Positions 20,001 through 27,691 of a stretch of 54,105 bases of DNA are shown here, one piece after another. The position numbers and the translations under genes are program-made. This DNA comes from a virus, in the IMG/VR virus record IMGVR_UViG_3300002242_000614, positions 3,381-57,485 of that record, one strand, 5' to 3'. The number at the start of each line of letters is the position of its first letter. Position 1 is the stretch's first letter. The notes beneath the pieces were generated by a model, which did not search any database, had not been told where the DNA came from, and worked only from the letters and a program-made list of their open reading frames with translations.

Positions 20001-20100
20001 GAAGTCCATCGTCATCAAAATTTTCACCAGAAAATAAAATATGAGATTTGACTTCCATAAGATTTTTGGTGAAAGCATTAATGTCCATTATCTTTATCAT
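17089..20100 (-). CDS. rpoC: RNA polymerase beta-prime subunit homologue
   Basis: A 1003-residue homologue of bacterial beta-prime (E. coli 1407). Present are the lid/rudder-region sequence RMDFSGRAVITP near 229-240, the catalytic magnesium motif NADFDGDQM near 369-377, bridge-helix and trigger-loop segments (EGLSNSEYF and STGYFARKL near 615-645), a zinc site (CKSKQLCHTCYG near 713) and QFMMSTFHDTS near 750. The N-terminal zinc ribbon of bacterial beta-prime is missing: GLLSEKIFGP runs straight into a segment without the cysteine pairs. The C-terminus stops soon after the EVLISNILRDA segment, without an obvious omega-binding tail. It is a compact but complete catalytic subunit. Confidence 0.97.
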   Translation of the reverse strand: MIKIMDINAFTKNLMEVKSHILFSGENFDDDGLLSEKIFGPEGSSDRQKTYAYIDLYCTVIHPVIYDILIKLQRNLKSLFSTESYFKIESDGSLVPCEQDEEGAIIGITDFLNNFKKIKLRGETPTREKYIKFLNEMYDKKLLGIQRVIVIPPEFRPAYKDEDGLWMIDQINDYYIDIIKKSTQVSKTNEKEELYNVLNYGVQKSVLALNEYVKTKISKKTGIIREQLLGKRMDFSGRAVITPNPNLKPDEIGIPLRMATTILMPYIIHDLVYTNNYPDREKLKELVKKATGVDFNIDSLKTVLKFIKNGEKIDEELKAIIFESANRVSEDRVIITKRDPVLHFGSIRAFKIKIWDGDTIQLCPLIVGSFNADFDGDQMAIFLPLSREAQNEAKMKLMKLNSSSSFADLLPSISMGMASGVHVLTKNVPPSQPFKTFRNVEELTQETDIYKGTFFKGRKTTIGKAIFNSCFPMDFKFIDYTVNKSKMKDIFLEVYKKYDEKTMKEVFYRIQKISFKYATLYPYSFTLKNLELPEKVKKLKKKIDVNDPENSQKVLDEIHNIVKDNLKKTPFNDLVEAGATKGWSQPMQLLAAKGIVLDTEGNLLPTVTSSFSEGLSNSEYFNASASARRGIINRVVNTASTGYFARKLVYLLNDVELNKTLKDCRTDRTLVLKLDSSNMKKLNGRYIIENGKPVLFNPETKKVGDIIKLRTPIYCKSKQLCHTCYGELLYKHGSPFVGVLAAQTLSERITQFMMSTFHDTSVKIEKKDIIGDILDNLLESIDRKTLSKYIYQEENEIGTKLDAKLKIDLENYVENETIIFDDDGILLESLIGVLEFEDGFVLDVNLDYTVKLANYGEISKHTKEELEILINKDILFLSIPIDVGDLKAKLPFVEGLLAGKKIHKTPEEILRKLLTIKSLKNVEQIHIEVLISNILRDADNMHIPARLGKKWNPAFANIKEIVFLTGFIQGLEFENINKAISYGLLYKDTSPSPLEKVLTGEKI

Positions 20101-20121
20101 TACATAGCCTTTATATAAATT

Positions 20122-20538
20122 TTATTGTTTTCTAAGTGTGTTAATAAATTTCGTTATTCTAGCTTTCTTATATGACATCATTGGGTCTTTCGGTATCTCT
20201 TTTGAATATCTTTGATAAAACCACATAAGTTTTCTTTTGGCAGCTTCTAAGGAATCCGTGTCCAATTCATTTTCATCGAAAAATTCTTCTATGCGATTTA
20301 ATAAATCCACATAAAATGATATAATATTTTTATCTATGGTTCCATTTGTATTGCAAACACAAAAAAATGGAACTTCCGTTCCATCCCTCTTTTTGATTTT
20401 AATAAAACATCTTGGATATTTTTGAAATAATTTTTCCCGGTATGAATTAATTTTTTCTATTTCTTTTTCTGGGGTTCTATCATATATAATATGCGCTTCA
20501 ACCTTACGGATAAATTCCAATAAATTTTTTTTGGCCAT
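20122..20538 (-). CDS. Small hypothetical protein upstream of beta-prime
   Basis: A 138-residue, mostly helical, strongly basic protein with a central strand segment (CFIKIKKRDGTEVPFFCV). No family is recognised. It starts from a clear site (rc AAAGGAAT) and ends 21 bases before the beta-prime gene, placing it in the polymerase operon. A role with the polymerase is possible from position only. Confidence 0.7.
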   Translation of the reverse strand: MAKKNLLEFIRKVEAHIIYDRTPEKEIEKINSYREKLFQKYPRCFIKIKKRDGTEVPFFCVCNTNGTIDKNIISFYVDLLNRIEEFFDENELDTDSLEAAKRKLMWFYQRYSKEIPKDPMMSYKKARITKFINTLRKQ

Positions 20539-20561
20539 GGTCTTATTCCTTTCTTATAAAA

Positions 20562-20577
20562 ATTATAAATATATAAA
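20562..20577 (-). promoter_or_regulatory. Possible promoter motif before the polymerase genes
   Basis: On the minus strand this reads TTTATATATTTATAAT and sits about 25 bases upstream of the 138-residue gene. It resembles the recurring TATATATATTTATT motif, but the local sequence is so AT-rich that chance is a serious alternative. Confidence 0.3.
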
Positions 20578-20580
20578 TTT

Positions 20581-21270
20581 TTAAGTTTGTATAATAGCTG
20601 AGCTTTTTTTAAAATTTTTCAAATTTTTTAAAGACACACGCATTGCTTCCAATCCGATTTTTGAAATCGCTCCCTCTAAAATATATGCGCCGCTTCTTTG
20701 ATTTATATATAAATCCAAATTTGGAATCGTTCCAGTTCTTTTTGGTTTAATTGTATATCTATTCGCCAATGTGCTTTTGTCTAAAAGTTTTTTCAATAGC
20801 ATCCGACTGGTATTGACATTCATTTTTTTCTTCAATTCACAGATAATATGAAAAGAATTTTTTCCAGTAAATAATATATGCGCATCTTTTATAAATGGAG
20901 CATAATTTGTCAGAAAAATATATGTGCTTTTTGTTGCTTCTTTTGCTAAATCAAAATCCGAGGTATCAACATCAACAATTGCAAATTTTTCAGAGCCATT
21001 CATAACTCCATACATTGCAGTCAATCTTCCGGTTATCATTTCTTCATAATTAGAAGAAGTCAATTTAATAAAATTATTTTTCCCACCTTTTCTTCGAATA
21101 ACAAAATTATCATCTATCTTTAATACAAAAATAACATTTCGATTTTTAACTTGGGATAATATTTTATTTTTATTTTTTAAATAATGATTCCAAATATCTA
21201 ACTCTGTCAGACCAGACGGATAATACTTATTTTTAATTATTATTTTATCTGGATTTTTTGGGTAACTCAT
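20581..21270 (-). CDS. LigD polymerase-domain-like primase-polymerase (AEP)
   Basis: A 229-residue protein matching the polymerase domain of bacterial LigD, a member of the archaeo-eukaryotic primase family. The family signatures appear in order: YYPSGLTELDIWNHY near residues 16-30 (LigD YP..G.TK.D...YY), the metal-binding VDVDTSDF near 97-104, TGKNSFHI near 133-140 (the sxH motif), and a third acidic site LDLYINQRSGAY near 187-198. LigD-type polymerases extend DNA ends or prime with NTPs. It is directly abutted by the 494-residue gene upstream (stop and start adjoin), in the RNA polymerase operon. A separate LigD phosphoesterase-domain gene lies at 33885-34289. Confidence 0.85.
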   Translation of the reverse strand: MSYPKNPDKIIIKNKYYPSGLTELDIWNHYLKNKNKILSQVKNRNVIFVLKIDDNFVIRRKGGKNNFIKLTSSNYEEMITGRLTAMYGVMNGSEKFAIVDVDTSDFDLAKEATKSTYIFLTNYAPFIKDAHILFTGKNSFHIICELKKKMNVNTSRMLLKKLLDKSTLANRYTIKPKRTGTIPNLDLYINQRSGAYILEGAISKIGLEAMRVSLKNLKNFKKSSAIIQT

Positions 21271-22755
21271 TTAAAATTCCTTCATAATACGTTCCGATAT
21301 TAAATCTAAATCATTCAACATATTTTTTGAAAAAAATTTACTATAAAAATTTATAACATCCTTTTCCAGATCTTTTATGGAAAAAGAATTCATATGTTGG
21401 CCAGTAATAATATTAAATAATTTCATTCTTGTGCACTTTCCCACAAAAAACGAATATAATTTATATTGATATGTTTTTGTATTAAATCTTAAAAAATCAT
21501 CACCTTGTTTATTCAAAAATAAAGGCATATCTTTAATTTCATATGTACAAAACAAAGGCGGACGATTTAATGGCGCATATAAAAGTAAATTAAAAAAATT
21601 TGAATATTCATATTTATAAACATCGGTCAAAACATAATACATATACGCCGATAACACTTCAGAATCTGCCGGATCAGATGAAATTGTTTTTATGTATTTA
21701 TAATCTATATTCAAAACTTTTGATAATATTGGATAAACAAGAAAATCGACTATCGGATGAATATATTTTATATTATCAAGCCTTGATTGAAATTCAGTCA
21801 AAGCTTCATTCGAATTCTCATTGCCGTCATCTGCATTTTCGATCACATCAAAAATATATTTATATGAATTCATTTTTAATCTGCCGAGCGTATCGTTATA
21901 TGAAAAAACTTTTAAATTATTTATATTTGATGTGTGAATGTCTTCAGATGATATCGAATCTTCATAAACTAAAGAACCTTTATAAACAGATTTCAAAAAC
22001 CATTTTACAGATTCCTTGATAATTGAAACAAAATATTTAATAGGGTTCATATCTATTTTACAGAGAACCAAAATAGTATTCATTATAAAATTAAATATTT
22101 TTATAATGTGATCATCCATTCTTTCGCATTGAATAGTCTTCACATAAATCCACATATATTTATCTGAAAAATTATATCTGTATGTATGAGATCTGATTAT
22201 ATTTAAAATTTTATAAATTATATCTTTGTCTTTAATTGTGACATCCATCAATCTATTATAAATTTCTTTATTCAATCTTTCATTTATTTTAAACTCATCC
22301 GTATACAAAAATATTATATAAAATTTCAAACACGTAGAAAGATGAATTAATTGGGTTATTTCATCCAAATCAAAAAATATTGAATTTTTGGATTTCTTGT
22401 CTTCCTCTACGAAAGAAGAAAAATCAAATCCTTTCTTTTTAATATATTCTTTTACAAAATAAAAAACCCTTGGGATTTCACTATTCAATATATCAAAACG
22501 ATTTGAAGATAAGGCAACATCGTTATTAATTATATCTTTATTATATGTGGCTTTTTCATATCTCTGAATTAAATCAGAAAACCAATCATCAAATTCTTCA
22601 CCAAAAACTTTGGAAACATCTGTAATAAAATCTGAAACTATATTGAATTTATTTTTTATGGTAACACTGTTTATTGTTAAATCCGCAATAATTTCATCAT
22701 TTTTATAAATCTTTATGTTTTTATCGTGTTCATGCTTTCTTCTGAATTCAATCAT
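21271..22755 (-). CDS. Large hypothetical protein in the polymerase operon
   Basis: A 494-residue, largely helical protein rich in Tyr, Phe, Ile and Lys, with no motif I can name and no signal or clear transmembrane segment. Its start has a good site (rc AAAAGGT) and its stop directly abuts the start of the LigD-type primase gene. Because it is the largest unassigned gene upstream of beta-prime and beta in the same run, it is a candidate for a promoter-recognition or accessory subunit, but sequence evidence for that is lacking. Confidence 0.75.
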   Translation of the reverse strand: MIEFRRKHEHDKNIKIYKNDEIIADLTINSVTIKNKFNIVSDFITDVSKVFGEEFDDWFSDLIQRYEKATYNKDIINNDVALSSNRFDILNSEIPRVFYFVKEYIKKKGFDFSSFVEEDKKSKNSIFFDLDEITQLIHLSTCLKFYIIFLYTDEFKINERLNKEIYNRLMDVTIKDKDIIYKILNIIRSHTYRYNFSDKYMWIYVKTIQCERMDDHIIKIFNFIMNTILVLCKIDMNPIKYFVSIIKESVKWFLKSVYKGSLVYEDSISSEDIHTSNINNLKVFSYNDTLGRLKMNSYKYIFDVIENADDGNENSNEALTEFQSRLDNIKYIHPIVDFLVYPILSKVLNIDYKYIKTISSDPADSEVLSAYMYYVLTDVYKYEYSNFFNLLLYAPLNRPPLFCTYEIKDMPLFLNKQGDDFLRFNTKTYQYKLYSFFVGKCTRMKLFNIITGQHMNSFSIKDLEKDVINFYSKFFSKNMLNDLDLISERIMKEF

Positions 22756-22772
22756 AGCTTTTTACCTTTTGT

Positions 22773-23288
22773 TTACTGAATTACGAATCTTCTTAAATTT
22801 GCATATAACTTATCATCATTGAAAAAATATCCTGGGCACGAAAGATCCTTTTTTGTCGTGACGTCTCTATGTAATTTTATCAAACTTGGGGTTAAATGAT
22901 ATTGTTTCATCAGTGGATTGATAACTTTGTATGCCAAAACCTCGTAAAATCTTTTATCTGGAATTTTTAAATCATAATTTCCCATACATCCAATATGAAT
23001 TGATGAATTATTTATATCATTTGGAATGTCCGGATATTCACATAAATAAGGAAATGGCCTCGCCATGATAATTTGATAATCTGAATTAATTTTCTCAATG
23101 AGAAAATTATAATTTATATCGCCTTGTTTTAATTCTAAAACTCCATTATATATTTTCTCCGTTTGAAATTTTGGATTATCCACCAATGTTGCCGGATTCG
23201 AATACTGTTCGGCCGTATGATGGATAATTATATATCTTAATTTCGTTCGCCTGACTTTTAATTTAGAAGGTCTGAATTGTAATTTCAT
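22773..23288 (-). CDS. N-acetylmuramoyl-L-alanine amidase (Amidase_2/PGRP type)
   Basis: A 171-residue zinc amidase of the PGRP/T7-lysozyme fold. The first zinc ligand is in IIIHHTA (residues 20-26), the IHIGCMGNYD segment lies near 95-104, and the last ligands are the histidine in KLHRDV near 141 and the cysteine in SCPGYFF near 152. It cuts the bond between the glycan and the peptide of peptidoglycan. There is no signal peptide. Its place between the polymerase operon and virion genes suits either an endolysin or a virion-associated lysin. It shows that the host has peptidoglycan. Confidence 0.88.
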   Translation of the reverse strand: MKLQFRPSKLKVRRTKLRYIIIHHTAEQYSNPATLVDNPKFQTEKIYNGVLELKQGDINYNFLIEKINSDYQIIMARPFPYLCEYPDIPNDINNSSIHIGCMGNYDLKIPDKRFYEVLAYKVINPLMKQYHLTPSLIKLHRDVTTKKDLSCPGYFFNDDKLYANLRRFVIQ

Positions 23289-23326
23289 AATATTATACCT
23301 TTTTATTATAATGCGAACCGTACACC

Positions 23327-24376
23327 TTAAATTATGTCTTCGGGATAATCAAATTGAGTTTCATTGGTTTGAAAAAGAAATACATCGGCAGATAAAGAAC
23401 CATAAGATAAACTTGTTGTTTCAATGACAAATGAATTAAGACCTACTGTGTAGGTGTTATTATTATCATATACTGTGTTATTTTTTAAAGGGCAAATGAT
23501 CGTATCTCGATGTGTTTTTACATATTCCATTAAATCCGTGCCGTCATAAAAATCAATATGCCCAGAATTAAAACTGCTATCTATACCGGTCAGCCTATTT
23601 ACAGCAAATAAATTTTTCTGGGTGCCAGTGATGGGTTCAAAAACATATAATGAATATGTGCTTCCAGTTCCATCATCATGGTCTATTTTATCCTCTGACG
23701 TAACATTTTCTTTCTCAATTGTCATTGTATGATGCGGATAATTATTTAAAAAATCCTCTGGAGAAGATGAAAGCAATTTCATTATATAGTCTTCTTCCAT
23801 ACAGTTTTTCATATGTTCAAAAGATGTTTCTGAAAAATATAATGTATTGTCATAATCCATGGGGACATTAAAACTCAAAAAAGGAGTCAATTGTGCCGGA
23901 GTCCTTTCTATTACATCCGTAGTTGTTCCATAATATTTTGATGCGGGAATTTGATAGAGAATAATTTGTTTATGAATATTCATCATCTCAAGATATATAT
24001 TTTCTATTGTTCTCCATGTATTTGATGAATTTGAATTCAAAGGTGGATCAGAAAATACATAATCTTCTTCATTTATTTTTATGCGATATGATTTTATTAA
24101 AGAATATAAAAAATCTATGGCATTTGGATTTAATGAAATTTCCGTAGAGCCTGGTATTTCCCCTTGCATCCCAGGGCTGGATTCTTGTGAATCCATGATC
24201 ATGACATTATTTTTTATAACAGAATTCAAAACAATTTTTATTTTTTCCCATTCTGTCTCTATCTCTGGAAAAAATTTTTTTAAAAATGCATTGCGATTGA
24301 AACAATATTTGTAAATTAAATCATTTATTCTAAATAAACATGCTGAAGCATATATTGCACTTTGTACGTTTACCAT
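23327..24376 (-). CDS. Probable virion (baseplate region) protein
   Basis: A 349-residue protein I do not recognise. The N-terminal half is helical. The C-terminal half, from about residue 215, is rich in Thr, Ser, Asn, Gly and Asp with a beta-rich look typical of structural proteins. It lies just downstream of the PAAR-like tip, helical and gp5-like spike genes in the same direction, with a strong ribosome site (rc GAGGAG), so a baseplate or tail role is likely. Confidence 0.65.
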   Translation of the reverse strand: MVNVQSAIYASACLFRINDLIYKYCFNRNAFLKKFFPEIETEWEKIKIVLNSVIKNNVMIMDSQESSPGMQGEIPGSTEISLNPNAIDFLYSLIKSYRIKINEEDYVFSDPPLNSNSSNTWRTIENIYLEMMNIHKQIILYQIPASKYYGTTTDVIERTPAQLTPFLSFNVPMDYDNTLYFSETSFEHMKNCMEEDYIMKLLSSSPEDFLNNYPHHTMTIEKENVTSEDKIDHDDGTGSTYSLYVFEPITGTQKNLFAVNRLTGIDSSFNSGHIDFYDGTDLMEYVKTHRDTIICPLKNNTVYDNNNTYTVGLNSFVIETTSLSYGSLSADVFLFQTNETQFDYPEDII

Positions 24377-24438
24377 TTTTTTCTCCTCTTTTGTTTATTT
24401 CTTGATTTTCTTTTTTTAGGAATTCATATTTTCTTTTT

Positions 24439-24726
24439 CTAAACAATAAATGTCGGATCCCCTGTTATGACAAATCCATTTAAACAACCAATGATAACAT
24501 CTGTTAATCTAGACGTGGGGGAAAATGCATCCAAAGCTGTATAATTTCCAGTTACTAAAAAACCAATGCCCATTACATCAAAAACTATATCCCCAACTCT
24601 CGCATTTGGTCTATATCCATCTAATGTTCCTATATTTCCAGTTATAATAGGAGCCGGAATCGGATAGGGCATAAAGAAACAATAATTCGAAACAAGCCCT
24701 AAATCAAATATTCTTGCATTATTCAA
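24439..24726 (-). CDS. PAAR-like spike tip protein
   Basis: A 95-residue protein built of short Gly/Pro/Asp-rich repeats with the PAAR-like rhythm (PAPIITG, ARVGDIVFD, SRLTDVIIG). PAAR proteins cap the central spike of phages and type VI systems and are usually about 90-100 residues, as here. The start appears to be TTG 24726, with rc AAAGGA 9 bases upstream and an 8-base overlap with the preceding gene. The only in-frame ATG is at residue 19 and would cut into the fold. Position right after the gp5-like spike gene supports the call. Confidence 0.75.
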   Translation of the reverse strand: MNNARIFDLGLVSNYCFFMPYPIPAPIITGNIGTLDGYRPNARVGDIVFDVMGIGFLVTGNYTALDAFSPTSRLTDVIIGCLNGFVITGDPTFIV

Positions 24727-25537
24727 AACCTATTTCCTTTCTGATATCAGAAACTTTATTTTTGACATTTTCCACAATATTATTTTTTACATTTTCTTTA
24801 GTCGAATCCAATGAATCTACAATGTAAGAAGCATTTGATTTCATTTGTCCTGGTACATCTAAATTATTAATAAATGACGTTTTATCAAAATCTCCATTAT
24901 CAGTCATATGTAAATTATCTTGTATTAAATTCATATTGTCCATAATATTTTGAATGTCAGCCGACATGTCAGGACAGATTTGGCTCAAACAATTCAGAAT
25001 TTTATCTGCTGAATTCATAATATTTTTAATTCCAGTGTCTTTAATTTCATTATTTGATATTTCTATATTATCAATAATCAATTTTTCTCCGTACTTTGAA
25101 ATGCTTCCTAAAACATGGTCAAGATTTTCATTTATTTTATCATTAAAAAAATCTGACAGTCCGCCTGCCGCGCTATCAGTATCTAAAAATGTATCAAATA
25201 TAGATGAAGAAAGCTCTCCGGGAAAATCTGGCAATTCATCTAACAATGAAGAAAGATCTCCCCCTAAACAATTTTGTAAAACAGAATTTAAATTATCTGC
25301 CATACTAGACACATCTGGAACATATTCTTGAATCTTTGAGGTGGAATCCGCTACGACATCGTCTACTTCATCGACAGAAATTAGCGGCATATCAGTTACT
25401 TTAGCTATTTTTCTTTTAGCATCATTTAATTTTTCTGCTATATTAACATTTAATTTAGTTATTTGTTCATTCAATTTTTCAGCAACAGAAAATAATTCTG
25501 AACAAAATTTTTTGGTTGGATCGATTGTATCATTCAT
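24719..25537 (-). CDS. Helical baseplate-region protein
   Basis: A 272-residue acidic protein with long predicted helices and coiled-coil character, rich in Asn, Asp, Ser and Leu. It has no cysteine-based motif or membrane segment. It lies between the gp5-like spike and the PAAR-like tip, overlapping the latter by 8 bases, so it is probably a structural or chaperone component of the central hub. The family is not recognised. Confidence 0.65.
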   Translation of the reverse strand: MNDTIDPTKKFCSELFSVAEKLNEQITKLNVNIAEKLNDAKRKIAKVTDMPLISVDEVDDVVADSTSKIQEYVPDVSSMADNLNSVLQNCLGGDLSSLLDELPDFPGELSSSIFDTFLDTDSAAGGLSDFFNDKINENLDHVLGSISKYGEKLIIDNIEISNNEIKDTGIKNIMNSADKILNCLSQICPDMSADIQNIMDNMNLIQDNLHMTDNGDFDKTSFINNLDVPGQMKSNASYIVDSLDSTKENVKNNIVENVKNKVSDIRKEIGFE

Positions 25538-25548
25538 ATTGCAAAACC

Positions 25549-26613
25549 CTAATCTCGATTACCTAATGGCGGAATAATGACTGGTGTTATAGCCGGGGTC
25601 GCCGGAGTTCCTGGGATTGCTGGCAATGACATATTCATTTGTGTAAATAGAGTTGCACCATCAATTGCCACATTTGCAATTGATTTAAGATGCAATGCCG
25701 CCATAGCAGTAATTTTTGTCATCGCAGTTGAATACATATCGATTTCTGCCCCTGATGTCAATGATAATTTAATATCTGAAAAAATATCAAGATTTAATGA
25801 ACTCATAAATAATGATTTATCTGCTTTAATATTCATCACTCCCTTTGTAGAAATGTTGAATAAATTTTTAGAGGATATATGAAAATCATTTTTCGCAGAA
25901 ACTTTTAATGATTTTCGTGCCAAAATATTTGCGTTTTTCCCAACATCTATAAATAAATTCCCATCGGTTTTTATTTTAATATCACTTTTCATTGATATTT
26001 GTAATTGTTGTTTTTCAATATCAAGATTAATGAAATCCCCTTTGTATGTTCTTATTAATAATTTTTCCTTCCCGCTTCTTTCATCCAATAAAATAGATGT
26101 TTGATTCCCATCTATTTTATAAACTGAATCTTCATCACCGCTCGGTGGATTTTTCAATGTCCTTTTTTTGCCAGTTATTTCAACACGTTGATCATCTGGG
26201 TCATCTGATATAATAACTGTTCTGCCAGCATGGGATTTAAATAATGTCCATTTTTTTTCATAATTGCTCCCAACCCTATTTTCAGGCAGAACAGGTGCAT
26301 TTTCAATATCTAAGGCTGAAAAATAATATGGTCGATTTGGATTTCCATCTTCAAAAAACACCCAAACCCACGAATCTTTTAATGGAATAAAAGAAGAACC
26401 GGCATAAAAATTATCTTCTCCCCCCTCAGTATTTCTCCCGCCAATTGGATTATTAGCGGGTCTTGCCCAAAGTCCGGCATCTAAAGAATTAGAATTATTA
26501 AGTTCAATCCCATGCATTAATGTTGGGATCCACACCAAAACTCTACCGAATTTTCGAGGGTCTTTATTATCTATGACTCTTGCCCGATAAAATCCATATC
26601 TTTTTCCATCCAT
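25549..26613 (-). CDS. gp5-like central baseplate spike protein
   Basis: A 354-residue protein. Residues 1-115 match the OB-fold domain of T4 gp5 and its relatives (YRARVIDNKDPRKFGRVLVW near the start, then SWVWVFFEDGNPNRPYYF near 80-97). From about 190 to 320 the sequence becomes a repetitive beta-helix (alternating Lys/Asn/Ser with Ile/Leu/Phe: IKIKTDGNLFIDVG and similar), then ends in a Pro/Ala-rich tail. This is the needle that punctures the host envelope. No lysozyme domain is inserted, unlike T4 gp5, so lytic activity may come from the separate amidase nearby. Confidence 0.9.
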   Translation of the reverse strand: MDGKRYGFYRARVIDNKDPRKFGRVLVWIPTLMHGIELNNSNSLDAGLWARPANNPIGGRNTEGGEDNFYAGSSFIPLKDSWVWVFFEDGNPNRPYYFSALDIENAPVLPENRVGSNYEKKWTLFKSHAGRTVIISDDPDDQRVEITGKKRTLKNPPSGDEDSVYKIDGNQTSILLDERSGKEKLLIRTYKGDFINLDIEKQQLQISMKSDIKIKTDGNLFIDVGKNANILARKSLKVSAKNDFHISSKNLFNISTKGVMNIKADKSLFMSSLNLDIFSDIKLSLTSGAEIDMYSTAMTKITAMAALHLKSIANVAIDGATLFTQMNMSLPAIPGTPATPAITPVIIPPLGNRD

Positions 26614-26667
26614 TCATTTTTTCCATTTTTTAAGTATTTTATTATTTGTTAAATTGCCTTCAATTTT

Positions 26668-26973
26668 CTATAATTTTCTTTTTCTGAAGATAAAATTTTT
26701 TTTATTATAAAATCCATCATGCTCTATGCTTTTTAATGCTTTGTCTGCATCTTCTTCTTTTACATATTTTTTCCACGTAAGCCATTCCCCACGTTTCTTA
26801 GGAAACATTCTAAAAAAAATACTGTTTCTATCTTCTTTAATCGGAGTATATTCTATAATCCATTCTTTCTTACGTTTGGTTGTTCTTCTATGTTTTGGAA
26901 TTTCAGGACCTGATTTTGTGTGTCTGAAGTCAGATCTTTTTATAGATCTTTCTTTCCACGAATCCATAAACAT
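26668..26973 (-). CDS. Small basic hypothetical protein
   Basis: A very basic protein of 101 residues with several Trp and Arg/Lys clusters (HRRTTKRKKEW), suggesting nucleic-acid or virion-interior binding. No family is recognised. Two in-frame ATGs (26973 and 26967) could serve; rc AAAAGG sits 4 or 10 bases before them. It is 55 bases upstream of the spike gene. Confidence 0.65.
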   Translation of the reverse strand: MFMDSWKERSIKRSDFRHTKSGPEIPKHRRTTKRKKEWIIEYTPIKEDRNSIFFRMFPKKRGEWLTWKKYVKEEDADKALKSIEHDGFYNKKNFIFRKRKL

Positions 26974-26989
26974 TTACCTTTTTGTAAAA

Positions 26990-27247
26990 TTATTTGGATG
27001 TTTTACTCTTTTTTAATTTCTTTGAAGCGTTTTTTAAAATCTTTATTATCAACGGAACAATGCCATCACTTCTTTTATGCGAAACATTTCCTTTTATAAG
27101 CTCACCTATTTCTGGTTCATAATACTCAAAAATATATTCCGATTCATCTAAATTTTTTAAATTGTCATATGCACTATATTGTGTTATATTTCTTCCGTAG
27201 ATATGGGCAATCATCGATCCATTGAGTTTGATTTCAACTGAAAACAT
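26990..27247 (-). CDS. Small hypothetical protein
   Basis: An 85-residue protein with a lysine-rich C-terminus (KKLKKSK). I place the start at ATG 27247 because rc AAGGAG lies seven bases before it; an upstream alternative would add 13 residues without a ribosome site. The function is unknown. It is the first minus-strand gene next to the divergent plus-strand gene at 27307, so a promoter should lie in the 59 bases between. Confidence 0.65.
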   Translation of the reverse strand: MFSVEIKLNGSMIAHIYGRNITQYSAYDNLKNLDESEYIFEYYEPEIGELIKGNVSHKRSDGIVPLIIKILKNASKKLKKSKTSK

Positions 27248-27306
27248 GTTTGACTCCTTGTAGATAAAGTTAAAAAACATTAACAAAAAATAAAAGGAAT
27301 AATGAA

Positions 27307-27639
27307 ATGAAAAACATTATTTTAATGTTCATTGGCGCAGGTGGAATTGCAACAATCGCTTTTTTCATAAGTCAATTATTTGATAAAAAGTCTGGAATTA
27401 GAAATGCTATTCATAATATAAAACAATCAGATATCATAGATAATATCAAAAATATTGGAAAAGAACAAAATACGATTAAAATTAAAATAGATAAATATGA
27501 CAAAATGTCAGAAGCATCAAAGAAAAAAATAGATGCGATAAAAAAAGAAGCTGAACAAAAAATTCAAGTTGTAAAACAAAATGAAAATAATCTTGTAGAA
27601 ACACAAAAAACAATTGATAATTTATGGGATGATATTTGA
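27307..27639 (+). CDS. Membrane-anchored coiled-coil protein, spanin-like layout
   Basis: A 110-residue protein on the otherwise rare plus strand. Residues 3-23 form one hydrophobic segment (IILMFIGAGGIATIAFFISQL), followed by a basic, charged coiled coil to the end. This N-in anchor plus coiled coil resembles inner-membrane spanins (Rz type) or phage membrane-anchored accessory proteins. No outer partner with a lipobox overlaps it, so spanin is only a possibility. The site rc-free AAAGGAAT precedes the ATG. A strong bidirectional hairpin follows. Confidence 0.7.
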   Translation: MKNIILMFIGAGGIATIAFFISQLFDKKSGIRNAIHNIKQSDIIDNIKNIGKEQNTIKIKIDKYDKMSEASKKKIDAIKKEAEQKIQVVKQNENNLVETQKTIDNLWDDI

Positions 27640-27644
27640 TTTTT

Positions 27645-27678
27645 ATTGGGGGTCATAAATTTTTATATGACCCCCAAT
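27645..27678. terminator. Bidirectional terminator
   Basis: A perfect 13-base inverted repeat (ATTGGGGGTCATA and complement) with an 8-base loop lies between convergent genes, with T-rich sequence on both sides. It would end transcripts from the plus-strand membrane gene and from the minus-strand GroES-like gene. Confidence 0.88.
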
Positions 27679-27691
27679 AATCATAATAAAT

